Source: Phallusia mammillata | Taxonomy: Eukaryota; Chordata; Ascidiacea; Phlebobranchia; Ascidiidae | Length of the DNA stretch: 64,000 nt | Assembly: GCA_003260075.1 (NCBI GenBank) | Contig: QLIY01000113.1 | Coordinates: 111,005-175,004, forward strand | Reading direction: 5' to 3' | Shown: one piece after another, positions 25,274-36,975 of the stretch | How the letters are laid out: each line of letters begins with the position of its first letter | Numbering within the stretch: the stretch's first letter is position 1 | The notes under the pieces: generated by a model | The model's database searches: none | What the model saw: only the letters and a program-made list of their open reading frames with translations | What the model was told of the DNA's origin: nothing | Made by a program: the position numbers and the translations under genes

Positions 25274-28020
25274 CGAAAAAAATTTTTTTTGTTTTTTAAA
25301 AGTGCTTTAAATTGGTGCCGATGTTTTGTAGTTTTTTATATCAGCATTGAACTTATGCATTTTGAACTTTCACTTTTAAGCCAATAATCTATCTATACAT
25401 ATTTTTTGTGCCTTAATTTTGCACCATGATTAGCCATAAAGCTTAAATGCCTTAACCAAACTATTTGGCCTGTTTTTTCTGCCTTGCAACGTTAGTTTTG
25501 CAAATTGCACAAGATATAATTGAACAATCATTGCGTTTCAAGGTTAATTCTTTGCTTCAAAAACTGCATAAATTGTTTCTTTCCTTATTCCTTAACTGGA
25601 TTTTGTCTGTGACATTTTTAATGGTTTGGTTTTCCTTGTTATTGTGTCCATATTGTCACCCATGGATATTTTTTCCATTTTATCCGGCATAATCAAACAC
25701 TTAACAACACTCCCACTTATTTTTTATCTAAAACTTTTTTCATTTGAAAAAGAAACTTTTGGACCAAAACTACAAGCAAATGATAACATCTTGGTAAGAG
25801 CATTAGCTTCATGGAAAAATTTCCTGACATATTAGGATTTCATATTTTTGTCCTTAAACTAATGCACCAAACAGCCCAGTAATTGAATTAAATAAGCATA
25901 CAATTTAAGTTTTGCATTTTAAAATGAACTCCAATTTGACATGAAAGTTAAATTTATCATTATAATCCCCCTTTTAATGTGGTTTATATTTTTCTAAAAC
26001 CCCTAAACCAAAAGTGCAATATCTTTTCATATTTTGCCTATTTCGCTTTGCCTATTGTCATCCCATTGTTATTTGCACGCTATCACCATTGTCTGGTTCG
26101 AATGGCGCGCTCGCTTATATTTCCCGCTTTTTATCGGTGCTGGTTGGTTCGGGTGTGTGTGAAAAGGTGTGGTCTAAATGCGTGGGCCGAGAAATGCTTT
26201 GTCACTACTTTAAACCTGGCTTTAAACCACTTCTGTCATAACTTCTTGTCAATTTTAACGGATCTTATGACAATATATTGTCTGTGTGTGGAATGAGGCG
26301 TCCAATCTAGATTGGCCGTGTGTAAATTTGGCGTAAATTGATCAACATGTTAACACGTTATAAACAGCGTTTAACGTTGCAAAAATAATTGCCACTGTGC
26401 TTGTTTACAGTACATGCATTTGATTGCAGGCGCTTTTAGCCACGCTGATATTATTATGTAAAGCTCGCTATCTTTTCTATTGGTCATAAAAACAGCGATT
26501 GTTGAAAAGTTAGCAGTTGAATGTATTTCATATATACAAGTGTGGCTAAATGACATTACACACATGAATTTGACTTTCTATGTTGAGAATGTACATGTGA
26601 AATAATCCGTTTTCGCGTTTTGAAAACATTTTTGGACGCAACCCTGGGTGGTTTTAGCTGGCGCCAGCTTCTATGTGAGGAATCGTATCATTTTCACTTC
26701 CCCATCCATAAAACTTACTCAGCATAACTTGACACGGTTGAACGCACATGTTCGCGTGTCGTCAGTGTGTTAAAGGTCACCACGCTATGCTCTGTTGACT
26801 GCAAACGACGTTAAAATCCTGAGCGTTTGTCAATTGAAAGTCTAGGTTTAAGTTCTAACTGTTCATCCTACCACCGCTTCGACAAATATATCTGTGCTGG
26901 AGTAACAAATGATAACAATAGCCGCATGTGTAGTTGCTCCTGTCCTAAGTAGGGGGGGGGGGTTCATCCTACCACCGCTTCGACAAATATATCTGTGCTG
27001 GAGGAACAAATGATAACAATAGCCGCATGTGTAGTTGCTCCTGTCCTAAGTAACTAGTTCCTTGCAATCGTTTTCACTCAAACAAGTGTTTACAAAAAAA
27101 TACTGAAAAAAGTAACGATGTAGGTAGCACAAAAAAACTTAGACGTGTGATTAATGTGTGTTTTAATGATTCATCTGTTTTTGATTTAAAGAGCACAACC
27201 ACTGTAATTGCTAGTGTGTTGTAACTTTAAAAATACTGTATTACACAGATTTAACCCCCCAAAGTATAGTATAATCTTGTTATTGTTTGATACCTTGCTC
27301 TCAACAGATATTTTGGGAGGTTTATCGTTTTGCGCAAAAGCCATGATTTTCAAAAAATATAATTTGTTAGTTGTCACTTTGTCAAGTTTCCATTAATTTC
27401 ACTCACCAACACTAGATTACACAACTAGCCATGCTGTACCTGCTATTTCACTGTTTTCGTCAATGCTATGTACACTTAACGTTATGTAGTACACAAATGG
27501 AATTTCGTACAATTGTTTCGCAACGTTTTGTTCAATCTTGTGTTAAATTACGATTTTTTTCTTCATTTCGATCTTTCATTGACAAACTCTTCAATATTTT
27601 ATGCGTTCCGCTGACGTCGACTTCAGTGTACCGCTGTTAACCATGTTCAAGATTGTTCCTGTCTCTTTTTGTGTTGTCTGTTTGTCTGTCTATCCTTCTG
27701 TCCGCTGCCTGCAGCTTCTTTCACAGTTTACAGTCATTTTCTACTCGCACTGTTTTATTGCACGATTTTCAATTTTGAACATTTTCTAGAATAAATAACG
27801 TTCAAATATGTTGTCGTTTGTTCTAAATTTAAAGTTTTTTGCAACACATGACCAGAAAGCCGCGTTGAAAGTAATACATATTTGCAAACACAAACATCAG
27901 GTTTAAATCGTTGGATCTCAACCTATTTGTAACAAGACTTTATGACAGAAACATTCCCGAAGATAATTTGACCAATCAAGTTTCAAATTTTCACCAAGAA
28001 ACACGAAATGATCACAAGTT
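25274..28020. other. Intergenic after the GPCR-like gene
   Basis: AT-rich. No exon chain is supported. A poly-G junction at 26950-26962 is flanked by copies of TTCATCCTACCACCGCTTCG to GTCCTAAGTA. The 3' end of the receptor transcript must lie in the first part, but I could not pick a convincing polyadenylation signal. Confidence 0.4.
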
Positions 28021-28049
28021 TTAACATAAAAAAGCGAATTTTGCCGTTA

Positions 28050-28640
28050 AAAAAGGGACAGGCCATAGCCTTAGGTTTTTTTTCAAAAATCGGGGTGAAA
28101 TTTTCGATTCCGGTTTAAACCGGTTTGGAGGTTCGGTAGGAGGCAGAAACCGACTAAAACCAATTTGTAGCTGGAATATTACGGCGAAATCTCGCTCAAA
28201 ACCGGATTTTTCTCCAATTTTTGACCCCCGCAAAATCTGAAAAACGGAAAAGCTATAGCCTTACGGTTTTTTCAAAAATCAGGTTATAATAATCGGTTTT
28301 CGATTCCGGTTTAAACCGGTTTGGACGTTCGGTAGGAGGCAGAAACCGGCAAAAACCACTTTGAAACTTGAATATTCCGGCGAAAACCCGCCCAAAACCG
28401 GATTTTTTCCAATTTTTTGACCCCCAAAATCTGAAAAACGGAAAGGCTATCCGCTTAGTTTTTTTTCAAAAATCGGGTTATAATAATCGGTTTTCGATGT
28501 CGGTTTGAACCAATTTGGAGGTTCGGTAAGAGGCAGAAACCGGCTAAAACCAGCTTGAAACTTGCATATTCCGGCGAAAATATTCCGGAGGTTGGTCAGG
28601 AGGTAGAATGCGATTAAAATCAGTTTTGAACTTTAATATT
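28050..28640 (+). repeat. Three-copy tandem repeat, about 195-bp period
   Basis: The block CGGTTTAAACCGGTTTGGA followed by GTTCGGTAGGAGGCAGAAAC begins at 28111, 28307 and 28501 (last copy diverged), with a partial fourth near 28600. Each unit also carries TTCAAAAATCGG and GACCCCC-AAAATCTGAAAAACGG. The central TTTAAACCGGTTT is partly palindromic. Confidence 0.8.
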
Positions 28641-28719
28641 TCGATAAATTCGCACCCAAATTGAAACTTTCATCCATTTTGGAGGTCCATAAAACCGACG
28701 AAACAAATAGGCTTCACCC

Positions 28720-29085
28720 TTGGTTTCTTTAACTGTTGAACTCCTTCTCTTATTCCCCACTTCATGGGAGGTTTGGTTCCGTCATCTATTCTACATCGGA
28801 GAATTAGAAAATTTACATGGAACTTGTTTGAGCGATTTTATTGTCTTTATATTACTTAACCTTGGCGACGGGCCATTGTCTGTTGGTTTCCAGAACAATG
28901 TGTTGTTTGATACACCTTCACATAAAGATGTTGTTCAGTCGTTTTTAGACAATGAAAAAAGGGTCATTGGCATTTTCAAGGTTTGTTCAGAACCGCGACG
29001 ACTGTCACGCATCCCTTACGTTGGATTGCGTTGTTTTCCTTCCCGTATGGGCTGTAGAAACAAGATCAGTTTAATCACAGAATAA
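28720..29085 (+). CDS. Unrecognised ORF, doubtful
   Basis: A 121-residue ORF with no recognisable motif, sitting between repeats. No splice partner was found. It may be non-coding. Confidence 0.12.
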   Translation: MVSLTVELLLLFPTSWEVWFRHLFYIGELENLHGTCLSDFIVFILLNLGDGPLSVGFQNNVLFDTPSHKDVVQSFLDNEKRVIGIFKVCSEPRRLSRIPYVGLRCFPSRMGCRNKISLITE

Positions 29086-29479
29086 AAGGTGTTGAAGTAC
29101 TCAAGTCTTGATGTAGGCAAGAAATCTTCAGGCGAAGCTAATCTTTTGTCTTTGGAAAGCAACTTTTGACGAGTTTGGTTATACAAAAAAAGTTGCAAAA
29201 ATGTTTGTAATTCAGACCAGTGCTCTTCCATCCCTGATTGGCGACCCATAAGTAAAAAAGTGCTGCTTCATCTTTATAGTGACTCAAGCTAGCAGAGTTA
29301 AATTGGCAAAGAAGCATAATTGTATAGGTTTAGCTTTCACGTCGTGGTATACTTCTTGTCAAGGTTAAAATACCACACGAATGAAGAAGTAACGTTTTTA
29401 TGAAGTCACCTATAACGTTCACGTTCATAAGGGCGTATTGACAACATTATTTTACTATTGTGCACTCCATGTTTCGGGC

Positions 29480-29842
29480 AACAACCATAATCCCCCAAAA
29501 GTAGTTCCTTTGGTCACAATGGTGGATGGGAAGGCCGAGGTTTTAATCTCTGTAATAGTACAAAATAGCAAAAATATGCATAAAGGCATTACTGAAAGCG
29601 CTGCACTAGCCTTCTATGACCCATTTACAATGCCTCTGTGGCTGTGGGAACGTGTGTATCTGGGCGAAATATTCCGAATAAAAGTCAATTCAAACCAGAA
29701 TCTTTCGAAGACAGTGTACTGGCAAGACAACTGTTGTTTGTGCTGTTCCTCTTATTACAAGACTTATTACAACTCAGACATGACGTACATTACTAAACAC
29801 AGGATGTTATATTTTGTGGACACTATTCCGTTTAAAAGGTAG
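29480..29842 (+). CDS. Unrecognised ORF, possibly an orphan exon
   Basis: The open stretch reads a protein-like peptide (KVVPLVTMVDGKAEVLI, FYDPFTMPLWLWERV, then a CCLCC cluster). Its composition looks more coding than its neighbours, and a beta-rich extracellular domain is possible. No family is recognised and no flanking exon was found. It could be a remnant of a transposon or a decayed gene. Confidence 0.2.
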   Translation, partial: NNHNPPKVVPLVTMVDGKAEVLISVIVQNSKNMHKGITESAALAFYDPFTMPLWLWERVYLGEIFRIKVNSNQNLSKTVYWQDNCCLCCSSYYKTYYNSDMTYITKHRMLYFVDTIPFKR

Positions 29843-29964
29843 CATGAAAAGGACTGTATTTCCTTCCAACGTCTAGAATTGCAATAACACAAACAAAGAC
29901 AGAAGAGGAATTTTGCTGAAGCAGTCCTAAATAAATTTTCTGTTGACTACCATTTCATCAAAAG

Positions 29965-30290
29965 CAGTGATTTTCTTGCGGTGTTCCGCGAAAAACTAGT
30001 TATCTGTGACAGATCGTCAGGTGTTCCGCAAGAAATGTGTTAGTTTGACTAGCGTTGCATAAAACATCGGTCAAAAATCACTGGTTTTTCACAATGGGCG
30101 TACACAGCTTTTCTTTCATGAAAGTAATTGTTCACTTTCACCAGTTTGAATGCCTTACCGGGATTTGCTTTATTTGATATGTAATATTTAGACTCGTTGT
30201 GTAAAAATGAGATTGTGATTGTTTTGGTGTTCTGCAAGATTGTTTTAATGTATAAAGTGTTCCGTGGATCAAAAAGGTTAAGAAACACTG
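29965..30290 (+). mobile_element. Non-autonomous hAT-like element with 8-bp TSD
   Basis: Termini CAGTGATTTTCTT and GGTTAAGAAACACTG are imperfect inverted repeats. Flanking 8-mers ATCAAAAG (29957-29964) and ATCTAAAG (30291-30298) differ at one base, as expected for an old hAT target duplication. Internal copies of GGTGTTCCGC recur. Confidence 0.7.
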
Positions 30291-30471
30291 ATCTAAAGAG
30301 ATTCAGTTTTTAACCCTAACTCGTAAAGATTTTTTAATTCGTGGTTACAGACATTAAGTTATAGAATTACCCCACCGTAGGCGTTTGGAACCGAATATTC
30401 ACTCAACTAGCTGGTTAAGGGTGTTACAAAAAGATATATGAACCACCGGTTTCAATAATTAATATCTTTGT

Positions 30472-30481
30472 TTCTTCACAG
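30472..30481 (+). promoter_or_regulatory. Acceptor upstream of NLR start codon
   Basis: A pyrimidine-rich TTTCTTCACAG lies 90 bases before the NLR ATG. It could be the acceptor of a 5' UTR intron or a site for spliced-leader trans-splicing; the sequence does not separate these. Confidence 0.4.
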
Positions 30482-30570
30482 CCAATAGCGTTAACGAAAC
30501 AGCAGTAGTAACTGACTGTAAAGCAGTTTTCGTGTTTCGTTGTTAAGCCATCCTCTGTACACAACAACAT

Positions 30571-33500
30571 ATGGCTGAACAAGGCGGCAGCGATGAAGAT
30601 CAAATTCCACGTGTAAGCGTTGAGTGAATGACTTGGTAAATGTCAACGAATTTTACAATGTTGTTTTTGGAACAGACACCAAACGAAACAAGCCTGGACT
30701 CTATTGTAAACGTATTCACTGGAGACATTCACATACACGAGGCCGGCGCAGTAGAACAAGTTGGACAATTTGCACATTCGGGTAATTTAGAGCTTGTTTA
30801 AAGTGACATTGCGTTGCTTCCAATTCCAACACTATTTGTTGAAATGATAACACACAGATGCCACATGGTGAATTTTGTGGTCCTAAATAATAATCTACAT
30901 AATTCACGTAAAGATAACTCTGTGAAAATCGTGAGCGCCAGTATTTGTCTAACACAGCGGTTCCCAAACTTTTTCATTTTTTTTTCAAAACGGTCCCTTT
31001 GCCATTATTTTGAGGGCTCGCGGTCCTTGAGCCTAAATATGTATTTCATAAATACGAAAGTTGATTTCAGGATTTTAGCTAGTTATGCAAAATTGCGCAT
31101 AAAAGTCATCCAAACACAGCTTGTGACATCACAGACAAGACAAATGCACTACAATTGTGCACGAACAATTACATTTTTGATAGTTGTCATTCAATAAAGA
31201 CCATTGTTTAGCAATGGAGACAGTCGATTCTCAATTCTACTTTGATTTAAACTTATTTAGTGGCACAAACTGACGCCAAATAAGATTATAGAATTACTTC
31301 AACCGCTTCGCGGTCCCCCCAAAATTGCTTCACGGACCCCTAAAGGACCGCGGACCCCAGTTTGGGAACCGCTGGTCTAACAGAAGTCTAACAAAAACTG
31401 AACAAAATCAAAAATTGAATGAAAAAAATTACTCCTTGTGCAAAATCCCCATTCAAATTGTCTATTAAGTCATGATCCACTAACTGTGCCCTCCACTACT
31501 TTGCGCTTCTTAACATTTCAACGTTGCGTAGCTATTTTCGGCTTGCTGATTGTTTCAGTGCAAAGTTTACGTTATGTCCTCTTTTCACCGAGCAAATAAA
31601 CTTAAAACACCATTTATTTTTAGATGCTGAGCGCCTGAAGCGACAACTGCTAGATCATGCCGATTCGTGCGGGGATTTCCCACATCCGATACCCCTGGAG
31701 TGCGTCCCTCAAGTGGCTGAACTTGAACTAAGCAGCAAAATCTCCGCCAGTGAACGAGAAAGCGAAGGAGAACGAGCCAATATTAGAGACGGAGATATCC
31801 GTTTGGGAGATATTTTCGTCAGAGCAAAGGAAAAAACTGTTGCAGCGAGTCGGTGTAGATGCAGAAGCAACGTTGCTAGGAAACAGTTTGAAGAGAAACA
31901 TGGAAACGTGGTGGGAGTGGTCGGCCAAGCGGGAATCGGAAAAACTTTCCTAACCAAGATCTTCCTAGCGCAAGTGTTGCTGGGCTGCATCATCCCTGTC
32001 GTTTCCTTTGTCTTTTACATTCCCGTGAGGAGGATCAACTTCTCGGATGAGACAAATCTTCTTCAGATGCTGGTGACTCCGTGTCTTCCTTCATGGAGGC
32101 ACAACCGCTCTTCTGATGAGGATATTCTCATGTACATGAATGACGACCCCAACGTTTTGATTATTTTCGATGGTTTGGACGAAGTTCCAGCAGTTTCTTT
32201 ATCAGGCAGCGTCCACAATGTTTCCCTCTATGACAAAGCTCCAGCGCTTGTTTTCATCAAAAACATTCTGGGAGGAAACCTTCTCCCGCGGGCCAAGAAG
32301 CTAGTCACATGCCGTACGAGGCAATTTCTCGAGCTCGAAAGCGAGTTTCTTCCGATTTTGGTTGTTGAGATTCTTGGTTTTAGCTGCGAGACTCGAGACC
32401 GACTTTGTAGGGAAATATGCGGAAATGAAAAGTCTGCATTTGTGTTGGAAGTTTTAAACAGGAACCCAAGTCTAACTGCACAATGTCACGTCCCTGTAAA
32501 CTGTGTGCTAATATTCGCTTACATGTTGGAAAACTTTGAGCGTGTTAGACTAAGCCCGATGCTTCCTATGTCGGATGTTTTAACGTCAACGTTTATGGAT
32601 TTTTCGAGGTCTGCACACGCAAATAAGTCCCATTCAAATTTAACTGAGGCGGATTTCAGGAATTTGAGCAAGTTTGCGTGGCAAATGATACGCGAGAAAA
32701 AGTTTTTGTTCGTCAAAACTGACTTTCAAGCCTTCAACCTTGACGGGAAAAAGCTAGAAGCTTTTCTCACAACAACTATAACCAGGCAAACAAATATCAA
32801 CATTCGTATCTTCGAGGGAGAAAAAAAGAGCTACTTTTCACATCTTATCTGGCAGGAATTTCTCTCTGCCGTTTACCTTATGGCAGTTTGCAGTCCAACC
32901 GACTTCGAGTTATTCCTTCCTGAGCTAAGCAAGAGCAGATGGGAAGTAGTGGCTAGATTTGTATTCGGTCTTTGCAACCAAACCACGTTTGACCCCCCCC
33001 CCCCTGCCGTTTACCTTATGGCAGTTTGCAGTCCAACCGACTTCGAGTTATGCCTTCCAGAGCTAAGCAAGGGCAGATGGGAAGTAGTGGCTAAATTTGT
33101 ATTCGGTCTTTGCAACCAAATCACGTTTGAAATGCTCCAACCGATTTTCGACACGTCAGCAACCGACATTGCCACCAAGCGGTTAATGTTGGTCAACTTT
33201 CTCGAAAATCACATGCATCACTTTTCGACCCTTGATCCTTCACCCCAGTTTCTTCGCGTGTGCTCGTGGGCGTGTGAAGCGAACCATGACGATATCGTCG
33301 CCGTGGTAACCGAATACATGCCTCTGGAGATTAAACTCAACGGGTCAATTCTCCCAACTGACGTCGTAGCGTTGTGTTACGTAATGAGAGCGTCATCGCG
33401 TGTTCGACCCCGCCAACCCGGTTTTCGTGCGCTTCGAGGCTGTAGGTTTGTGGCTGATAGCTTCGAAAGACTGACTCAAGAAATTGCGCATTCCATCAAG

Positions 33501-35317
33501 GTGATTTGATTCATTTTTATCCCGAATGTACAAACAATCCACACAATACCTCATAGACCACCAGACTGCTAAATTTCTTTTTGTAAGTTTTTTTTTCAAG
33601 TTTAGTCGCTGATGTAAATCACTGCGATCGTTTAAGTTTTGTATTTTGCAATTTGAAACTGAACCGGGGTGAGCGGGATTAGAACCACAACCTTTGCGAC
33701 CACATTCACATCATCACCGTTTTGTGATTCTTTTGTTGTATTTTGATTTTTTTCTCAGGTCACTTATTTCAACCTTTATCGCATCGGAAACGACAAGGCT
33801 CGTCAACTTGCCAATTGCATCCACAACATTAGTGAGCTGAACATTTCACAATGCCTCATCACAGAAGAGGGTATGAGGTATCTGGCACAAGCACTGGGGC
33901 GTATGGATCATCAGGTATAATTAAGTGTGAGGGTCAAGTTTGACATTTTACTTTCGTTAATATGCTGCGTCACAATAATAGACATTAAATCTATTTAGTT
34001 TACAAAAAAAAAGCAGGAAAAATGACTGAAAGCAACAGTAAAAACCCGGTCCATAAATATAGATTCACTTATTTATGATTTGTTACCAGATATTAATTCA
34101 AAAAGTTTTTGGGGATGACAGCCTTCTAACTTTATTTAATAGACAAAGGTCGAATGCCCCCCCCCCCTTCACAATGCCTCATCACAGAAGAGGGTATGAG
34201 GTATCTGGCACAAGCCCTGGGGCGTATGGATCATCAGGTATAAGTGTGAGGGTCAAGTTTGACATTTTACTTCCGTTAATATGCTGCGTCACAATAATAA
34301 ACATTAAATCTATTTAGTTTACAAAAATCAGGAAAAATGACTGAAAGCCTGGTCTATATGTTGGCAGAAATATAGATTCACTTGTTTATGATTTGTTACC
34401 AGATATTAATTCAAAAAGTTTTTGGGGATGACAGCCTTCTCACTTTAAGTATTTAATAGACAAAGGTCGAATGTAGCCAAAGCTTTTATTCACTTAGCCG
34501 GTGAAGTTAATTAAGTTCAATTGCAGATACAAGTCACACCAAAACATTGGATGAATAATGTTCGACCACCAATTCAATAAGAAAAGCGGTTTTGTGTAAG
34601 CTAGAAAGTTGACGTCAGCTTTATTTTTACACAGATTGAACACATCAACCTGGGCAACAATTACATCGGACTCGAAGGATGCCGTCATCTGGCGCAATGT
34701 CTCGAAAAAGTCCAAGAGCTCAACCTGAGGCAATGTCAATTGAATGATCAATGTGTGGCGGTCTTGGTGGATGGAACTCGGGCGTCTACAATGCCGGTGA
34801 GTATTCAATTTTGAAAAAAAGTTAACTTACTTAGCAAAGCGGTAGGGTATAAATCTTGTCAATGTCAACCTATTAGAGGTGGGAAATATTAAAGAAGAAT
34901 CCAATTGCGTGAAAATAGAGAAAAGCATAAGTGGGTTGAATAACTGAGTCAGGAAAGGCGCCAGAAAGGAAAACAAAAAAGACTGAGATTTCGAATACCA
35001 GGTCAAGGTCAACAAGCAAATTTCACGGTGGTTTGGTAAACTACCTTTAGGGGAGGTGGTGATCAGTCGAGGGGGGCTAGAAGCTAGGCACCCATAATTT
35101 AGAATTAAAACTTATTTGTTCAACGCAGCTAAAGCTATTGGATCTTTCTCTCAATGACATTACTGATATGGGCGCTCGTCTCTTGATGCCAGTACTTCAC
35201 AAAATTATCAACATCAACTTGGCCATGTGCAATATATCCGATGCCGTAGCGTTGGAAATAAGAGAAAAGCGGAGACAAGTTGGTCTAGATGAAGAATGTG
35301 GACTCGTTACTTTATAA
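30571..35317 (+). CDS. NACHT-LRR (NOD-like receptor) protein
   Basis: Exons: 30571-30612, 30676-30781, 31624-33500, 33759-33914, 34635-34796, 35129-35317. Phases agree and the product is 843 residues as assembled. NACHT NTPases are cytosolic innate-immune sensors that oligomerise when bound to nucleotide. The NACHT domain is shown by Walker A GQAGIGKT at about 150-157 and Walker B VLIIFDGLDEV at about 228-238. The C-terminus (about 675-843) has ribonuclease-inhibitor-type LRRs, with ELNISQC, HINLGNN, ELNLRQC, LLDLSLN and NINLAMC, one or two per exon. Only about 80 residues precede the NACHT, and I see no CARD, death or pyrin domain. A poly-C run at 32993-33004 inserts an in-frame repeat of 46 codons, so the true protein is probably near 797 residues. 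Start: ATG in the short first exon, just after a TTCTTCACAG acceptor at 30481. AATAAA at 35578-35583 is a candidate poly(A) signal. Confidence 0.85.
30955..31374 (+). mobile_element. Complete non-autonomous hAT-like element, perfect 8-bp TSD
   Basis: Starts CAGCGGTTCCCAAACT and ends AGTTTGGGAACCGCTG, a 16-bp perfect terminal inverted repeat. Target duplication GTCTAACA is perfect at 30947-30954 and 31375-31382. The 420 bp encode no transposase. It lies in intron 2 of the NLR gene. Confidence 0.9.
31497..31600 (+). repeat. Dispersed repeat, copy 2
   Basis: Related to 15400-15505 and 41805-41950. It lies directly before NLR exon 3, so an apparent upstream extension of the exon-3 reading frame to 31524 is repeat-derived and intronic. 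Confidence 0.55.
32867..33130 (+). repeat. In-frame 138-bp offset duplication inside NLR exon 3
   Basis: The coding block for AVYLMAVCSPTDFEL to FGLCNQ occurs twice, separated by CCCCCCCCCCCC (32993-33004). The copies differ by a few bases, giving FLPELSKSR against CLPELSKGR. The offset is a multiple of three, so the ORF survives. The sequence fits two haplotypes joined in series. Confidence 0.85.
34147..34460 (+). pseudogene. Partial extra copy of NLR LRR exon 4 and intron
   Basis: After a C-run at 34147-34157 the end of exon 33759-33914 (CACAATGCCTCATCACAG to its GTATAAG donor) and the following intron are repeated with small indels. The copy lacks an acceptor. Confidence 0.8.
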
Positions 35318-36975
35318 ATTTCCCCGCTTTGTGAGATTTGTTCAGTAGAACGTTTTTGTTCCTACTACAATCGTTTTTGGAGTTTCATATCAATTTATCA
35401 AGGTGTTCATGTTTTGATTTGCAGATATTTATTTGTTAAAACGAAGGAAAAACCTAAGCGAGAGATTTTAAACAAAATTTTATTTCGATTTTATGCGTTC
35501 ATGTTATGTTTTTTTGCACTTTTTGATTCGTATTTTTGTACTTTTCTATTGTTGTGTTTAATACTTGTTGGTTGGCCAATAAACTGGCCCCAAGACATGG
35601 TCAATTGCAAACGACGATAGAAAACAAATTTTTAAAAACAAATACTGACGATAACCAGGTTTTACTTTTGTTACGGTTTTGAGTCATTGAATTAAAATAC
35701 TACCGATCAAGTAAACATAATACAGTTACATAAAACATCAATAAAAAACACACAAAATAATTGAACCACTCAAAAACGTTTTTGCTCTTTGCCAGGATAT
35801 TTTATGGAAATCAAATCATTTACTTGCAACAAACTTGTGGGGTTAAGAGTTTAAAGAACGATGTCGAGTAGTTTTCGCAGAAGCACAGGAGTTTCAAGTT
35901 CCATCCGATTTGGCATCAAACGAATGTTTGGACCGTTTTGAAGCGCAATAAAAATGCATGTTACAAATGCCAACCTAACTTAAAATATACGACGTTTTTT
36001 GCAAACAACATGATTGCGCAGTAGATTTATAAACGCAATTGTAAAAGTTACAAACTGTACAAAACACAGTAATAAAAAAACAAGCAGAAACTGTAGGCAA
36101 AATTGAATACAGCAAAACAACAACAAAAACGGTGGCACAGACGCAACTTGCTACAGATGTGTGTCTGTTAGGTTTATTCTTGTGTTATTAACCGGTGTGT
36201 CCGTTTGTTCATCTTCATCAAACTAAAAAATAACAAAAAACAAAGTCAGTTTAAATCAAACATGTAATGTACAACAAATATTGCTCTTCTAGTGTTGAAA
36301 GCAAGCAATTGTTAATCTAATATACCTGGCAACAGTTTATTTAAATATTGTTGTGTTCTTTTACGAACTGCAGCATACGAGGCAGGCAATGGTGCTTGTG
36401 ATTCGACTTTTTGTGGGCTTACCACCGAGTCTGTGTAGCTCAGTTGGCAAAGCGCCAGCCTAATGTGATATTTTGGCTAATGTGATAAACTGATAATATT
36501 TGACAGACTAGGTTGATCGATACCAAACTTTAATATAAGCCTGGTGCAATATGGTGTTCCTTTTCTATTATTAGACACATTTAAACGTTTCACGTTGGAG
36601 TCAAACCGTCTTGGTAATAGAGTCCTAATTTGGAATTTAAAATGGTGCCAGTAAATAATTTTCGTAAAGAATAACATAAAAAATTTACCCGAGAACTTAC
36701 AGATAACAGATAAACAAAACAGCAGTGAAATACTTACATGTATATTGCTCCAATCAGCAATCGGAAAGCGTAGGAAATAAAATAACGACGTTAACAATAA
36801 TTAGCGTCACATTGTAATTCAACAAAAGCTGATTATAAGTCGCGTGTAAAAACTTGGTAAGGTAAGACCCCTAAAAGTCCAAGCAAATTTTACTTCTTTT
36901 TTACAATGTATATAAAGTAATATTTGGAGGCAACGAAATTTGGATGCAGCAAATTGCAATTATGTTTTCAAGGAC
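35318..36975. other. Convergent intergenic region, NLR and usherin-like 3' ends
   Basis: Holds both 3' UTRs. An AATAAA (+) at 35578 suits the NLR gene; TTTATT on the plus strand near 36171 and 36336 could give poly(A) signals for the minus-strand gene. A tRNA-derived SINE head (TGTAGCTCAGTTGGCAAAG) starts near 36430. Confidence 0.45.

Noticed and set aside
31524..31623. Upstream extension of NLR exon 3 from an in-frame ATG
   Set aside because: This stretch is a dispersed repeat, and a clean TTTTTAG acceptor at 31623 joins the exon in phase with two upstream coding exons.
36431..36520. tRNA gene suggested by TGTAGCTCAGTTGGCAAAG
   Set aside because: The A-box is good, but no anticodon arm or closing acceptor stem follows at the proper distance.
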